NCBI GenBank assembly: GCA_034436375.1
Contig: DAOTVS010000316.1
Coordinates: 1 to 25,496 of the forward strand
DNA: 25,496 nucleotides
Direction: 5' to 3'
Source: DAOTVS01 sp034436375
GTDB lineage: Bacteria; Chloroflexota; Anaerolineae; SpSt-313
A program made the position numbers and the translations under genes. Within the stretch, counting starts at the first letter, position 1; each line of letters opens with the position of its first letter. Below, piece after piece: positions 1 through 7,210 of this stretch. The notes beneath the pieces were generated by a model. It searched no databases and had not been told where the DNA came from. It was given only the letters and a program-made list of their open reading frames with translations.

Positions 1-679
1 CACTACAAACCCGGGGCCTGAGCGCCCAGATCGTCCAGGCAACCCAGTTGACAAAGAGGAGGGGCAAGGCGCTGGTCTTCGTAGCCAGGGCCAGCCCGGT
101 GTAGACCCCGCCCCACAGGCCCGCACGTAGCGAGCCGGCGCGCACCACTTTTACAGCCTGGTAGACGGCCAGGGTGCAGAGCAAGGTCAGAAGTGTATCC
201 ACCGTGAAGAAATGGGCCAACTGGATGGGGAGCACGGCCACCGCCAGCAGGGCCGCCGCTATCACACCGGCGCGCCGCCCACCCAATTCGTTGCCGATAC
301 GGTAGAGCAGGGCCACGGTCAACAGGTCAAAGGCGGCAGAGAGCGCTCGCCCCACCAGATAAAGCCTCACCGGGGGCGCGCCGACCAACGCCCCGGCCAG
401 GCGCAGCAGGTAGAGCGGGAGCGAGCCGTAGGAGAAAAAGTGGGGGTTGAGGGGACTCCGCGGACTGAGCACCAGGGACCAATCCCAGGGTTGAGGCCAA
501 TGGAGGCCCTGTACCACCGACATGATGCGGCGCTCATCGGGGTGCGCCAGAATGCCCTGGTCCCAGTTGAGCCCCCAGAAGCGAAGGCTTGCGGCCACGA
601 GCAGCACCGCCAGGAGCGGTGCTGCTCGTGCAATACGCCCGCCCCAGGAGCGAGCAAGCCATTCCCACAGGCGCGTCAA
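1..679 (-). CDS. Membrane glycosyltransferase, GT39/PMT_2-like (partial, N-terminal part)
   Basis: The 226 visible codons are open to the left edge, so the C-terminus lies outside the window. The product starts with a short basic segment, a hydrophobic helix (about residues 18-36), then an extracytoplasmic loop carrying HPDER (46-50). A loop acidic pair such as this Asp-Glu is the catalytic signature of GT-C enzymes of the PMT/ArnT type. SYGSLPLYL (83-91) and FFTVDTLLT (157-165) sit between further membrane helices and are also typical of the family. By family knowledge it would move a sugar from a lipid-linked donor onto a protein or lipid outside the membrane; the substrate cannot be read. 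The start is inferred: a TTG at 679 overlaps the lepA TGA (TTGA), with GGAGG about 4 nt upstream, so it is probably translated by coupling to lepA. A downstream GTG is an alternative start. Confidence 0.72.
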   Translation of the reverse strand, partial: MTRLWEWLARSWGGRIARAAPLLAVLLVAASLRFWGLNWDQGILAHPDERRIMSVVQGLHWPQPWDWSLVLSPRSPLNPHFFSYGSLPLYLLRLAGALVGAPPVRLYLVGRALSAAFDLLTVALLYRIGNELGGRRAGVIAAALLAVAVLPIQLAHFFTVDTLLTLLCTLAVYQAVKVVRAGSLRAGLWGGVYTGLALATKTSALPLLFVNWVAWTIWALRPRVCS

Positions 680-2478
680 CCTTCCTCCAGGCTTAGGATC
701 GCCATGAACGCTTCCTGGGGAATCTCAACCCGACCCAGGCGCTTCATGCGCTTCTTACCTTCCTTCTGCTTTTCCAGCAGCTTGCGCTTGCGCGTGATGT
801 CGCCGCCGTAGCACTTGGCCAGGACGTCCTTGCGCAGGGCCTTGACCGTTGCACGCGCAATCACCCGTGAGCCCAGCGAAGCCTGGATCGGCACGGTAAA
901 GAGCTGCTGCGGAATGACCTCTTTGAGCTTGCGCACCAGGGCGCTGCCCTTATTGTAGGCCTGATCTCGGTGCACGATCAACGACAGCGCATCGACCGGC
1001 TCTTCGTTGACCAGCACATCGAGCTTGACCAGGTCAGCCGGGCGATAGTCGGCCAGAGTGTAATCCATGGAAGCATAGCCACGCGTCCGTGATTTCAGGT
1101 TATCGTAAAAGTCAACGATGATCTCGGAAAGCGGGACAAGGTACTGCAACAACACGCGCTTTTCGTCGAGATACTCCATGTGATCGAACACGCCCCGGCG
1201 CGAGACCACCAGGTCCATCACCGGCCCCACATAGTCGGCCGGCGTGAAAATGCTGATTTTCATCCAGGGCTCCTGGATCTCGGCGATCTGTGCCTCATTG
1301 GGCAGCTCAGCCGGGTTGTCTACCAAGACCGTCTCGCCGTTCTCGAGCACAACCTGGTACTCGACGCTCGGCGCCGTGGCCACCAGCGTCAGGTTATACT
1401 CGCGCTCCAGCCGCTCCTGCACGATCTCCATATGCAGCAAGCCCAAAAAGCCGCAGCGGAAGCCAAAGCCCAACGCCACAGAATTCTCCGGCTCGTAGAT
1501 GAGAGAGGCGTCATTGAGGCGCAGCTTTTCCAGCGCATCGCGCAGCAGGCCGTAATCCTCAGTATCCACCGGGTAGAGTCCGGCAAAGACCATCGGCTTG
1601 GCTGGCCGGTACCCCGGCACCGGGTGCTCGGCGGGAGATTCGGCCAGGGTCATCGTATCGCCCACGGATATCTCGCTGATTGTCTTGAGCCCGGTGGCCA
1701 CATAGCCCACTTCGCCGGCCTCGAGCCCTTCGCCGGCAGTCATTGTGGGCCGAAATACGCCGGCCTCGACCACCTCAAAAGTGGTGCCCTGCGCCATCAG
1801 CTTGAGCTTGTCGCCACGCCGCACCGCCCCGTCAAACACGCGCACATAGCCGATGACCCCTTTGTAAGGGTCATAGTGCGAATCGAAGATCAGCGCGCGC
1901 AGCGGTTGCTGGCGTTGCCCCTTGGGCGGCGGAATCACTTGCACCACCCGGCGCAGGACCTCATCGACCCCCTGCCCCGTCTTGGCTGAGACGCGGATGA
2001 CGTCGGCAGCCGGAATGCCGGTCAGGTCCTCAATCTCCTGCGCCACCACATCGGGCTGGGCTGAGGCCAGATCGATCTTGTTGAGCACCGGCACAATTGC
2101 CAGGTCGTGCTCCAGGGCCAGGTAGAGGTTCGAGAGCGTCTGCGCCTCAATGCCTTGCGTCGCATCAACCACCAGCACCGCCCCCTCACAGGCTGCCAAT
2201 GCCCGCGAGACCTCGTAGGTAAAATCCACGTGGCCCGGTGTATCAATCAGATTCAACTCATAGTCATGGCCATCATCGGCGCGGTAGGTCATGCGCACGG
2301 CCTTGGCCTTGATCGTAATGCCCTTCTCGCGCTCCAGGTCCATCTGATCGAGCACCTGCTCGCTCATCTCGCGCGCCGTCAGGGTGCCCGTCAGCTCGAG
2401 CAGCCGGTCGGAGAGCGTCGACTTGCCGTGATCGATGTGGGCAATAATGCAGAAATTGCGAATATACTGCTCGTCCAT
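676..2478 (-). CDS. lepA: Elongation factor 4 (LepA), ribosome back-translocation GTPase
   Basis: The product is a translational GTPase of 600 residues, the usual LepA length. Counting from the chosen Met, G1 is AHIDHGKST (13-21), G2 GITIKA (53-58), G3 DTPGH (79-83) and G4 NKID (133-136). EF-G-like domains II, III and V follow. The LepA-specific C-terminal domain is clear near the end (KCYGGDITRKRKLLEKQKEG, then KKRMKRLGRVEIP). EF4 acts on stalled or mis-translocated ribosomes under ionic or cold stress and influences initiation and 30S assembly. The start at 2478 (MDEQYIRNF) matches the family, but no good Shine-Dalgarno (SD) precedes it. In-frame ATGs at 2487, 2502 (with GGGG upstream) and 2514 are possible. 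It lies 144 bp downstream of tlyA with this start, and its stop overlaps the start of the glycosyltransferase. Confidence 0.96.
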   Translation of the reverse strand: MDEQYIRNFCIIAHIDHGKSTLSDRLLELTGTLTAREMSEQVLDQMDLEREKGITIKAKAVRMTYRADDGHDYELNLIDTPGHVDFTYEVSRALAACEGAVLVVDATQGIEAQTLSNLYLALEHDLAIVPVLNKIDLASAQPDVVAQEIEDLTGIPAADVIRVSAKTGQGVDEVLRRVVQVIPPPKGQRQQPLRALIFDSHYDPYKGVIGYVRVFDGAVRRGDKLKLMAQGTTFEVVEAGVFRPTMTAGEGLEAGEVGYVATGLKTISEISVGDTMTLAESPAEHPVPGYRPAKPMVFAGLYPVDTEDYGLLRDALEKLRLNDASLIYEPENSVALGFGFRCGFLGLLHMEIVQERLEREYNLTLVATAPSVEYQVVLENGETVLVDNPAELPNEAQIAEIQEPWMKISIFTPADYVGPVMDLVVSRRGVFDHMEYLDEKRVLLQYLVPLSEIIVDFYDNLKSRTRGYASMDYTLADYRPADLVKLDVLVNEEPVDALSLIVHRDQAYNKGSALVRKLKEVIPQQLFTVPIQASLGSRVIARATVKALRKDVLAKCYGGDITRKRKLLEKQKEGKKRMKRLGRVEIPQEAFMAILSLEEG

Positions 2479-2622
2479 ATAAAACATCCAATCGCGGAGC
2501 ATTGCGCCCCGCATGCAATAGGGTGGGAGAGACGCGCCAGGTTATGCGCGCTCATCTCAGTGCATACTGTTCTGCCGCTCGCTCAGCCTCAAGCAGCCAA
2601 AGGCTTTGCTTTCACCCGGCGA

Positions 2623-3438
2623 TCATTGGACTTCTTGCCGGGCATCCTCTGCCTTCCAGGCGCGGGCGACGGCCTGCTCGATCAGGGCCTGCTCCTCCGC
2701 CTCTGGGCGGGCCTCGCCACGGACCAATTGCACCAGGAATTCACGGTTGCCTGCCGGCCCCAGGATGGGCGAGGCGGTCACTCCCTCCAGGCGCAGCCCC
2801 AGGGCGCGCGCCCAGCCAGCCACGCGCTGCAGCACTTCGCGGTGTTGCTCCGGGCGGCGGACCACCCCCCCGCGGCCCACTTCGCCCTTGCCCACTTCAA
2901 ACTGGGGCTTGACCAGGGCCAGGATCTGCCCATGCGGCTTCAGCCAGCGGGCCACCACTGGCAGCACCAGCTCCAGGGAGATGAATGAGACATCGATCGT
3001 CGCCAGGTCCACCAGCTCGGGGAGCGATTCCACATAGCGCACATTCGTGCGCTCCATCACCACCACCCGGGGGTTCTGGCGCAACGGCCATGCCAACTGG
3101 CCATAGCCCACATCGATGGCATAGACCTTGGCTGCGCCGCGCTGCAGCAGGCAATCGGTAAAGCCGCCGGTGGAAGCGCCCACATCGGCCACCACCCAGC
3201 CCTGCGGGCTAATCGCAAAGGCCTCCAGCGCCTCTTCCAGCTTGAGCCCGCCCCGGCTGACATAGGGCAGGGCCGTCACCAGGGTGATCTCGGCGCTCTG
3301 CGGCACCTGGGTACCGGGCTTATCTACCCGCCGCCCATCGACCCGCACCTCGCCGGCCATGATGAGAGCCTGGGCTTTGGAGCGCGTCTCCGCCAACCCA
3401 CGCTGCACCATCAGCAAATCTAAGCGTGTCTTTTCCAT
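2623..3438 (-). CDS. tlyA: TlyA family rRNA (cytidine-2'-O)-methyltransferase / hemolysin-like protein
   Basis: The product has 271 residues, the normal TlyA size. An N-terminal S4 RNA-binding domain (about 4-60, with RLDLLMVQRGLAETRSKAQ) is followed by a FtsJ/RrmJ-type SAM methyltransferase domain. The SAM loop is VADVGASTGGFTDCL (83-97). The K-D-K-E catalytic tetrad can be placed at K66 (GGLKLEEA), D149 (DVSFIS), K177 (VKPQFE) and E233 (NREF). In mycobacteria TlyA methylates C1409 of 16S and C1920 of 23S rRNA and its loss gives capreomycin resistance; many homologues carry the hemolysin name without known lysis. The start at 3438 (MEKTRLDLL) is chosen from the family and from the promoter, whose -10 box lies only 7 nt upstream. 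No SD is present. A longer in-frame reading to 3525 adds residues without family similarity. Confidence 0.93.
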   Translation of the reverse strand: MEKTRLDLLMVQRGLAETRSKAQALIMAGEVRVDGRRVDKPGTQVPQSAEITLVTALPYVSRGGLKLEEALEAFAISPQGWVVADVGASTGGFTDCLLQRGAAKVYAIDVGYGQLAWPLRQNPRVVVMERTNVRYVESLPELVDLATIDVSFISLELVLPVVARWLKPHGQILALVKPQFEVGKGEVGRGGVVRRPEQHREVLQRVAGWARALGLRLEGVTASPILGPAGNREFLVQLVRGEARPEAEEQALIEQAVARAWKAEDARQEVQ

Positions 3439-3445
3439 CCCATTA

Positions 3446-3474
3446 AGGATACGGATTGCGGGGCACTCTGTCAA
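3446..3474 (-). promoter_or_regulatory. Sigma70-type promoter of tlyA, probably leaderless
   Basis: On the minus strand there is a perfect TTGACA (3474-3469), a 17-nt spacer and TATCCT (3451-3446, 4 of 6 consensus positions). The tlyA ATG begins 7 nt after the -10 box, so transcription starting at the usual distance would begin at or next to the A of the ATG. This fits the absence of an SD in front of tlyA. Confidence 0.6.
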
Positions 3475-3543
3475 GGTCAGCCTGCGCCTGCGCCAGAATG
3501 GAGCTGCGCCGCACGGTGCCATCAAAACCAGTGCGGGAAGCCG

Positions 3544-4458
3544 CTAGCTTGGCGGAGCAGGCCCGCGGCCGCGGCGGATGGCGATCTGGGCTGAGAGCTC
3601 GGCCCCCAGCAGGATGATGAACCCGGTAAGGTTCAGCCAGACCAGCAACCCGATGATGGCGGCGAAGGAGCCATAGACCACGGAATAGTGGGTGAAGGTG
3701 GAGAGGTACCAGGCAATGAAGGACCGCGCGGCAACCCAGGCCACCCCTGCAGCCACCGCCGCCGGCCAGGCATCGGCGAATTGCACCCGGGCTGCGGGCA
3801 GCTTCCAATAGAGGACCAGGAATAGCCCGACAGTTACGACGAACGAGATAATGATGGATAGAATGTTAAAGGCCGTGCTCCACTCAGAGGGGGTGAGCCC
3901 AATGCTGCGAGCGATCATGCCGCCTGCGGAGGCGGCGGCGGTGGTCCCGATGAGGATCAGGAAAAAGACAGCAATAAAGGCCAGTACGAGAGCGACAGCC
4001 AGCACGCGGTTCAGCAGCGATGGCCGCGCCCCCAAGGCTGCCCAGGGCCGGTTGACCACGGCCAAAAGGAGGCCAAAGAGGCCGGAGGCCGAGTAGAGGA
4101 GGCTCAGCCCCGCCAGGATGCCGACGGCGCCGCGCTGGGCCAACGCCTGGTCGATGGCACGGGTCACCACATCGCCAGAGCCGGGCAGGGCTTGAGAGAC
4201 GGCGTTGACGACGGCCTGCCTGATCTGCTCGCTATTGAGGACCTGGCTGGCCGCGATAATGAGGATCAGGATCAACGGGAAAAGGCTCAGGAAGAGAAAA
4301 TAGGTCATGGCAGCCGCCACAAACATGCCGTCGTGGGCGTTGTAGCTATCCAGTGTGCGCTTGAGCAGGAGTGGAATGCCTCCCAAACGGCGGTTGAGGC
4401 GGCCAAAGGCATTCTGCGCTTTCTGGCCAATTTGCTGGAGGGAAAGCCTCTGCTTCAC
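3544..4458 (-). CDS. YihY/BrkB (virulence factor BrkB) family integral membrane protein
   Basis: The product has 304 residues with about six membrane helices. A cytoplasmic N-terminus (about 1-45) leads to the family motif region AAAMTYFLFLSLFPLILIL (about 48-66). Further hydrophobic spans lie around 110-135, 150-175, 195-220, 230-250 and 265-290. The conserved segments YSVVYGSFAAIIGLLVWL and LLGAELSAQ near the C-terminus are typical of the BrkB/YihY/RbfB-like group. The molecular role is not settled: members have been called ribonuclease BN (wrongly) and envelope or transport proteins. The start is GTG at 4458 with AGAGGT 5 nt upstream. The gene ends 105 bp before tlyA and in the same direction, but tlyA has its own promoter in that gap. 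The C-terminus ends in a short basic, proline-rich tail. Confidence 0.88.
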   Translation of the reverse strand: MKQRLSLQQIGQKAQNAFGRLNRRLGGIPLLLKRTLDSYNAHDGMFVAAAMTYFLFLSLFPLILILIIAASQVLNSEQIRQAVVNAVSQALPGSGDVVTRAIDQALAQRGAVGILAGLSLLYSASGLFGLLLAVVNRPWAALGARPSLLNRVLAVALVLAFIAVFFLILIGTTAAASAGGMIARSIGLTPSEWSTAFNILSIIISFVVTVGLFLVLYWKLPAARVQFADAWPAAVAAGVAWVAARSFIAWYLSTFTHYSVVYGSFAAIIGLLVWLNLTGFIILLGAELSAQIAIRRGRGPAPPS

Positions 4459-4588
4459 AGGCTACCTCTGGCGGAATCCAGGGTGATACCCGGTTCTCCT
4501 GTTTCAGCAACTCTTGTGCCATCCCTGCCGCTAGATGCAATTTGGGGCAGACCGGAGCCTGTCGTTCAGTCGAGGCGTGACGCCCATT

Positions 4589-4623
4589 CCCCTACCCCCG
4601 CCAGGAGCGGGCCGGGGTGGGGG
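4589..4623. repeat. GC-rich imperfect palindrome (hairpin 1)
   Basis: Arms 4589-4602 and 4610-4623 pair over 14 positions with one mismatch (C4599/C4613) and one T-G pair, around a 7-base loop. The sequence has the pyrimidine-arm/purine-arm build (CCCCTACCCCC... / ...GGGGTGGGGG) of dispersed intergenic palindromes common in GC-rich environmental genomes. It is not followed by a T run. Whether it is repeated elsewhere in the genome cannot be seen here. Confidence 0.55.
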
Positions 4624-4644
4624 CAGCAGGTGCACGACACAACC

Positions 4645-4680
4645 GGGGTGTACGCACTCGCCCCAAGCGAGCTACACCCC
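4645..4680. repeat. Interrupted inverted repeat (hairpin 2)
   Basis: The outer arms GGGGTGTA (4645-4652) and TACACCCC (4673-4680) pair perfectly. The inner arms CTCGC (4657-4661) and GCGAG (4667-4671) add a second helix, separated from the outer one by an asymmetric bulge of four bases against one. It lies 21 bases after hairpin 1 and 56 bases before the HAD-like fragment. It could be a terminator-like structure for either strand, but no T run follows. Confidence 0.5.
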
Positions 4681-4736
4681 TCCTGCCACATCCCAGTCTG
4701 TACAAGAAGGCGCCCTTCGGCTACAATGCAGCAAAC

Positions 4737-4805
4737 ATGGATGAGATGAGCTTGATAATCCGAGTGGTCTTGTTCGATTGGGGCGCCACGGTGAATGGCG
4801 GGTGA
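4737..4805 (+). pseudogene. Remnant of a HAD-family hydrolase gene (N-terminal fragment)
   Basis: An ATG-started frame of 22 codons encodes a peptide containing IIRVVLFDWGATVNG before a TGA. VVLFDWGGT is the classic motif I of one group of haloacid dehalogenase-like phosphatases, with the nucleophile Asp. Nothing HAD-like follows the stop in any forward frame I read, so only the very start of a gene would remain. No SD is visible. It is possible but unproven that a full copy was lost here; an intact HAD gene of a different sequence type lies 620 bp downstream. A chance match of this short motif cannot be excluded. Confidence 0.4.
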
Positions 4806-4857
4806 CAGCCATTGGACGGGTATCTGCGGGCCCAAGGCTGCAAGGCTACGCAGGCTG

Positions 4858-4866
4858 TGGTACAAT
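4858..4866 (+). promoter_or_regulatory. Candidate extended -10 promoter for the nucleotidyltransferase-HAD pair
   Basis: TGG followed directly by TACAAT (4861-4866) matches the extended -10 form (TGn plus 5 of 6 consensus bases). The -35 region 17-18 bases upstream is poor, which is tolerated by extended -10 promoters. Transcription from about 4873 would give a leader of roughly 67 nt before the ATG at 4940. Confidence 0.35.
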
Positions 4867-4939
4867 TCGGCTGGCGCTCCTTGCCCTGAATTGTATCCAC
4901 CGGCGCCACTACGATGCTGTGCAATGGGGAGGGATACCA

Positions 4940-5413
4940 ATGTCTGTGCCTGAAACCCAGATGCAGGTCCTGCGGCGCATCTGCTGGCGCCTGGAGGGCG
5001 AGCCGATCCTGTGGGCAGTGACGGGAAGCCTGGGCCTGGCGCTGCAGGGTGTGCCGGTGCCTGTGCACGATATCGACCTGCAAACCGATGCGGCCGGCGC
5101 CTATGCCATTGAGCGCTGTTTCAAGGATGATGTCACGCGCCCGGTCACTTACTCGTCTGGAGAGCGCATCCGCTCGCATTTCGGCGCTCTGACCCTCGAC
5201 GGCATTCAGGTCGAGATCATGGGCGATGTGGAGCACCTGTTACCGCCAGGACAATGGAAGCCCGCACCAGACCTGGCAACGCTGCTCCGCTTGATCGAGT
5301 TTGCAGATCTGCAGGTGCCGGTGCTGCCGCTCGAGTTTGAGCGCCAGGCTTACCTGGAGCTGGGCCGCACAGAAAAGGCGGAGATCATCCGGCGGGCGAT
5401 GCAAGAAAGGTAA
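4940..5413 (+). CDS. Small nucleotidyltransferase-fold protein
   Basis: The product has 157 residues. The pol-beta-like nucleotidyltransferase core is visible: VTGSLGLALQG (27-37) with the Gly-Ser pair, then HDIDLQTD (43-50) with the metal-binding Asp pair at 44 and 46, and a possible third acidic residue in VEIMGD (91-96). RIRSHFGAL (77-85) lies between. The overall size and pattern resemble stand-alone nucleotidyltransferases related to the aminoglycoside/kanamycin nucleotidyltransferase and AbiEii groups. The substrate is unknown and antibiotic resistance should not be assumed. The start at 4940 is favoured by GGGGAGGG at 4926-4933. An upstream extension of the frame to 4778 is unlike any protein family and crosses the putative promoter. 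Fifteen bases separate it from the HAD gene, so they are probably one operon. No HEPN or other toxin-like partner is next to it. Confidence 0.75.
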   Translation: MSVPETQMQVLRRICWRLEGEPILWAVTGSLGLALQGVPVPVHDIDLQTDAAGAYAIERCFKDDVTRPVTYSSGERIRSHFGALTLDGIQVEIMGDVEHLLPPGQWKPAPDLATLLRLIEFADLQVPVLPLEFERQAYLELGRTEKAEIIRRAMQER

Positions 5414-5428
5414 AAAGGAGAAAAGGCC

Positions 5429-6163
5429 ATGAGATACCGGGCCGTGATCTTTGATCTCTTTGGCACCCTGGTCGACAGCTATTCCCGGCGGGCCTATCAG
5501 GCCATGCTGGCACAGATGGCCGCGCAACTGGGCGCCGATGCCCAGGCCTTTGCACTATTGTGGGATGAGAGCTTTCCTGAGCGCGCCTCGGGCGCCCTGC
5601 CCGATGCGGAGACGGCCGTACGCACGCTGTGCGCGCGGCTGGGGGTGCAGCCCGAGCCGGAGCAGGTGCAGGCAGCGGTAGCTATGCGACTCGCCTACAC
5701 TCAGCGCACGCTCGTGCCTCGGGAGGGGGCCATTGAGACCCTGCGCGCCCTGCGCCAGTCGGGCCTGCGGATTGGCCTGATCAGCGATTGCACCTGGGAA
5801 GTGCCCCGCCTGTGGGACGCTACGCCCTTTGCGGAGCTCTTCGATGCCACGATCTTTTCGTGCACAGTACACCTGAAGAAGCCCGACCCGGCTATCTACC
5901 GGCTGGCCTGCGAGCGACTGGAGGTGGCGCCGGCGGACTGCCTCTATGTAGGCGACGGCTCCAGCCACGAGCTCAGCGGAGCCGCACAGGTGGGCATGAC
6001 GCCCCTGCTCATCCGGACGCTGCAAGAGGAGGCGGAAGATGCCCACCGTGCGGAGGAAGACCAGTGGAGCGGCCCCCGCATCGCATCCTTGCCGGAGGTG
6101 CTGCGGTTCGCGCTGACAGAGGATTACTGTCAACGGATTGGTGAAACGGATTACACAGATTAG
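5429..6163 (+). CDS. HAD-family hydrolase (haloacid dehalogenase-like)
   Basis: The product has 244 residues. Motif I is IFDLFGTL (7-14) with the nucleophile D9; motif II is LISDC (117-121) with S119; motif III is the lysine pair of LKKPDP (149-154); motif IV is YVGDGSSHEL (173-182) with D176 and E181. A helical cap domain of the C1 type lies between motifs I and II. The position two after the nucleophile, usually Asp in phosphatases, is Phe here. The enzyme may be a dehalogenase-like or otherwise altered member, so the reaction is left open. AAGGAG lies 8-13 bases before the ATG. The last dozen residues (after about 230) fall outside the HAD fold and are encoded by a short repeated sequence (two ACGGATT copies, 6133-6152). 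Confidence 0.88.
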   Translation: MRYRAVIFDLFGTLVDSYSRRAYQAMLAQMAAQLGADAQAFALLWDESFPERASGALPDAETAVRTLCARLGVQPEPEQVQAAVAMRLAYTQRTLVPREGAIETLRALRQSGLRIGLISDCTWEVPRLWDATPFAELFDATIFSCTVHLKKPDPAIYRLACERLEVAPADCLYVGDGSSHELSGAAQVGMTPLLIRTLQEEAEDAHRAEEDQWSGPRIASLPEVLRFALTEDYCQRIGETDYTD

Positions 6164-6239
6164 TCGCCCATGCCTGATGTGAGATCCCCTTTTCATATCG
6201 GCCCGCCCGTTTATACGGAACTGAGACCGGGAGTAGACC

Positions 6240-7178
6240 ATGATATCCACCATCAGGATCCGTTGCATGCGCCCGGAGGATGTCGATGCCGTGCGCGCCC
6301 TGGATGCCCAGGCCTTTACGCCCTATATGCGCCGCTTGAGCAACAGCGATAACGAGGTTATGCCGATGCGCACGCGCGAGAATATTCTCGCCTCGCTGGC
6401 CCTCAACCCAGAGGGTTGCTTTGTGGCCGAAGACAGCGCACCGGCTGGCTATATCTTTAGCCGCAAGCTGGGAACCGTGGGCTGGATCGGTGTTTTCGGA
6501 GTGCAGCCCGAGCGGCACGGGCAGGGCATTGGCGGCGCCTTGCTCTCAGCCGCCGTGGGGCAGCTGGCTGCACTGGGCTGCACCACCATCGGCCTGGAGA
6601 CCATGCCCGATAGCCCCTATAATGTGGGCTTTTATGCCCGGGCGGGGTTTAGGCCCAGCTACTCCGTGCTGACTCTGGAACAAACCCTTGCTCTGCCGCA
6701 GCCCCCAGCGCCAGCGGCCTGCTTGAGCCGAGTCGAGCAGGCGGCAGGCCTGCGCACAGTCACTGCCATCAGCCAGAGCGCCTGCCCCGGCCTTGACTAT
6801 GCGCCCGAGGCGCAAAATGCGATGCAATTCGGCTGGGGAGAGGTGCTGTTGATCGGCTGGCCGCAGGCCTGGGCGTTGGCGGTCGTGCGGGCCGTGCCGC
6901 GCCGCGAAGGCCCCGCGGAAGGGGCCGCGATGGTCGGGCCGGTGGCCGTCGTCCCACAGGCACGCAGCCGGCTGGTAGAAGCGTTGGCGGCCGCGGAGCA
7001 GTTTGCTCGCGCGCAGGGATTGACCCATCTTGTGCTCTCAGCCAATAGCGGCGATTGGCCGGCGCTGCAGACGCTGCTAGCGACCGGTTTCCGCGTCGCT
7101 CAGGTGAACCTGCGTTTGCTATGCAAAGGGGGTTGCGAGACTCCGCCGGGCATTGACCTCTACCGCTGGGCAATGTGA
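6240..7178 (+). CDS. GNAT family N-acetyltransferase with two GNAT-like domains
   Basis: The product has 312 residues. The N-terminal domain (about 1-150) has the acetyl-CoA pyrophosphate loop RHGQGIGGALL (92-102, the Q/R-x-x-G-x-G motif), preceded by the beta-4 strand GWIGVFGVQP and followed by NVGFYARAGFRP (128-139). The C-terminal half (about 165-312) has GNAT-like spacing, with MVGPVAVVP and a helix ARSRLVEALAAAEQFARAQG in the positions of motif A, but lacks a clean glycine loop. It is probably a degenerate second domain. The acceptor substrate cannot be deduced. GGGAG lies 10 bases before the ATG. It follows the HAD gene by 76 bp on the same strand and may share its transcript. It ends just before the long inverted repeat at 7211-7290, beyond which the ribosomal array arrives from the other side. 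Confidence 0.87.
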   Translation: MISTIRIRCMRPEDVDAVRALDAQAFTPYMRRLSNSDNEVMPMRTRENILASLALNPEGCFVAEDSAPAGYIFSRKLGTVGWIGVFGVQPERHGQGIGGALLSAAVGQLAALGCTTIGLETMPDSPYNVGFYARAGFRPSYSVLTLEQTLALPQPPAPAACLSRVEQAAGLRTVTAISQSACPGLDYAPEAQNAMQFGWGEVLLIGWPQAWALAVVRAVPRREGPAEGAAMVGPVAVVPQARSRLVEALAAAEQFARAQGLTHLVLSANSGDWPALQTLLATGFRVAQVNLRLLCKGGCETPPGIDLYRWAM

Positions 7179-7210
7179 GGAAGAGGAACCAGCGCGAGAG
7201 GAGATAGACA

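Larger units (their letters stand above)
4459..4939. other. 481-bp intergenic region between divergent gene groups
   Basis: This is the only stretch over 300 bases without a complete gene. Its left end (4459-4570) must hold the signals for the minus-strand yihY-like gene, but I see no convincing promoter there. The middle holds two hairpins (4589-4623 and 4645-4680). The right part holds a HAD-like gene fragment (4737-4805) and a candidate extended -10 promoter (4858-4866) for the nucleotidyltransferase gene. Short open frames on both strands here show no family resemblance apart from that fragment. Confidence 0.7.

Noticed and set aside
1180..1989. A 269-codon open frame on the plus strand, opposite lepA
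   Set aside because: It is antisense to the conserved lepA frame, has no SD or family motifs, and its composition (rich in Arg, His, Gln and Leu) is that of a reversed GC-rich gene.
2107..2988. A 293-codon plus-strand frame across the lepA-tlyA junction
   Set aside because: It crosses two well-supported genes antisense and has no recognisable domain.
4499..4530. Possible promoter for the yihY-like gene (TTGCTG, 16 bases, TATCAC on the minus strand)
   Set aside because: The -35 matches only three of six consensus bases and the -10 is poor. It is not strong enough to list.
4688..4705. TCCCAGTCTGT shared by the 4459-4939 region and the arm of the 7211-7290 repeat
   Set aside because: An 11-base match is expected many times by chance in 25 kb, and the flanks differ.
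4778..4939. N-terminal extension of the nucleotidyltransferase to 4778
   Set aside because: It has no SD, contains the putative promoter, and the residues lack family similarity. The ATG at 4940 has a strong SD.
6200..6230. TATACG before the acetyltransferase gene as a -10 box
   Set aside because: No acceptable -35 at 16-18 bases. The gene may be read through from the HAD gene 76 bp upstream.
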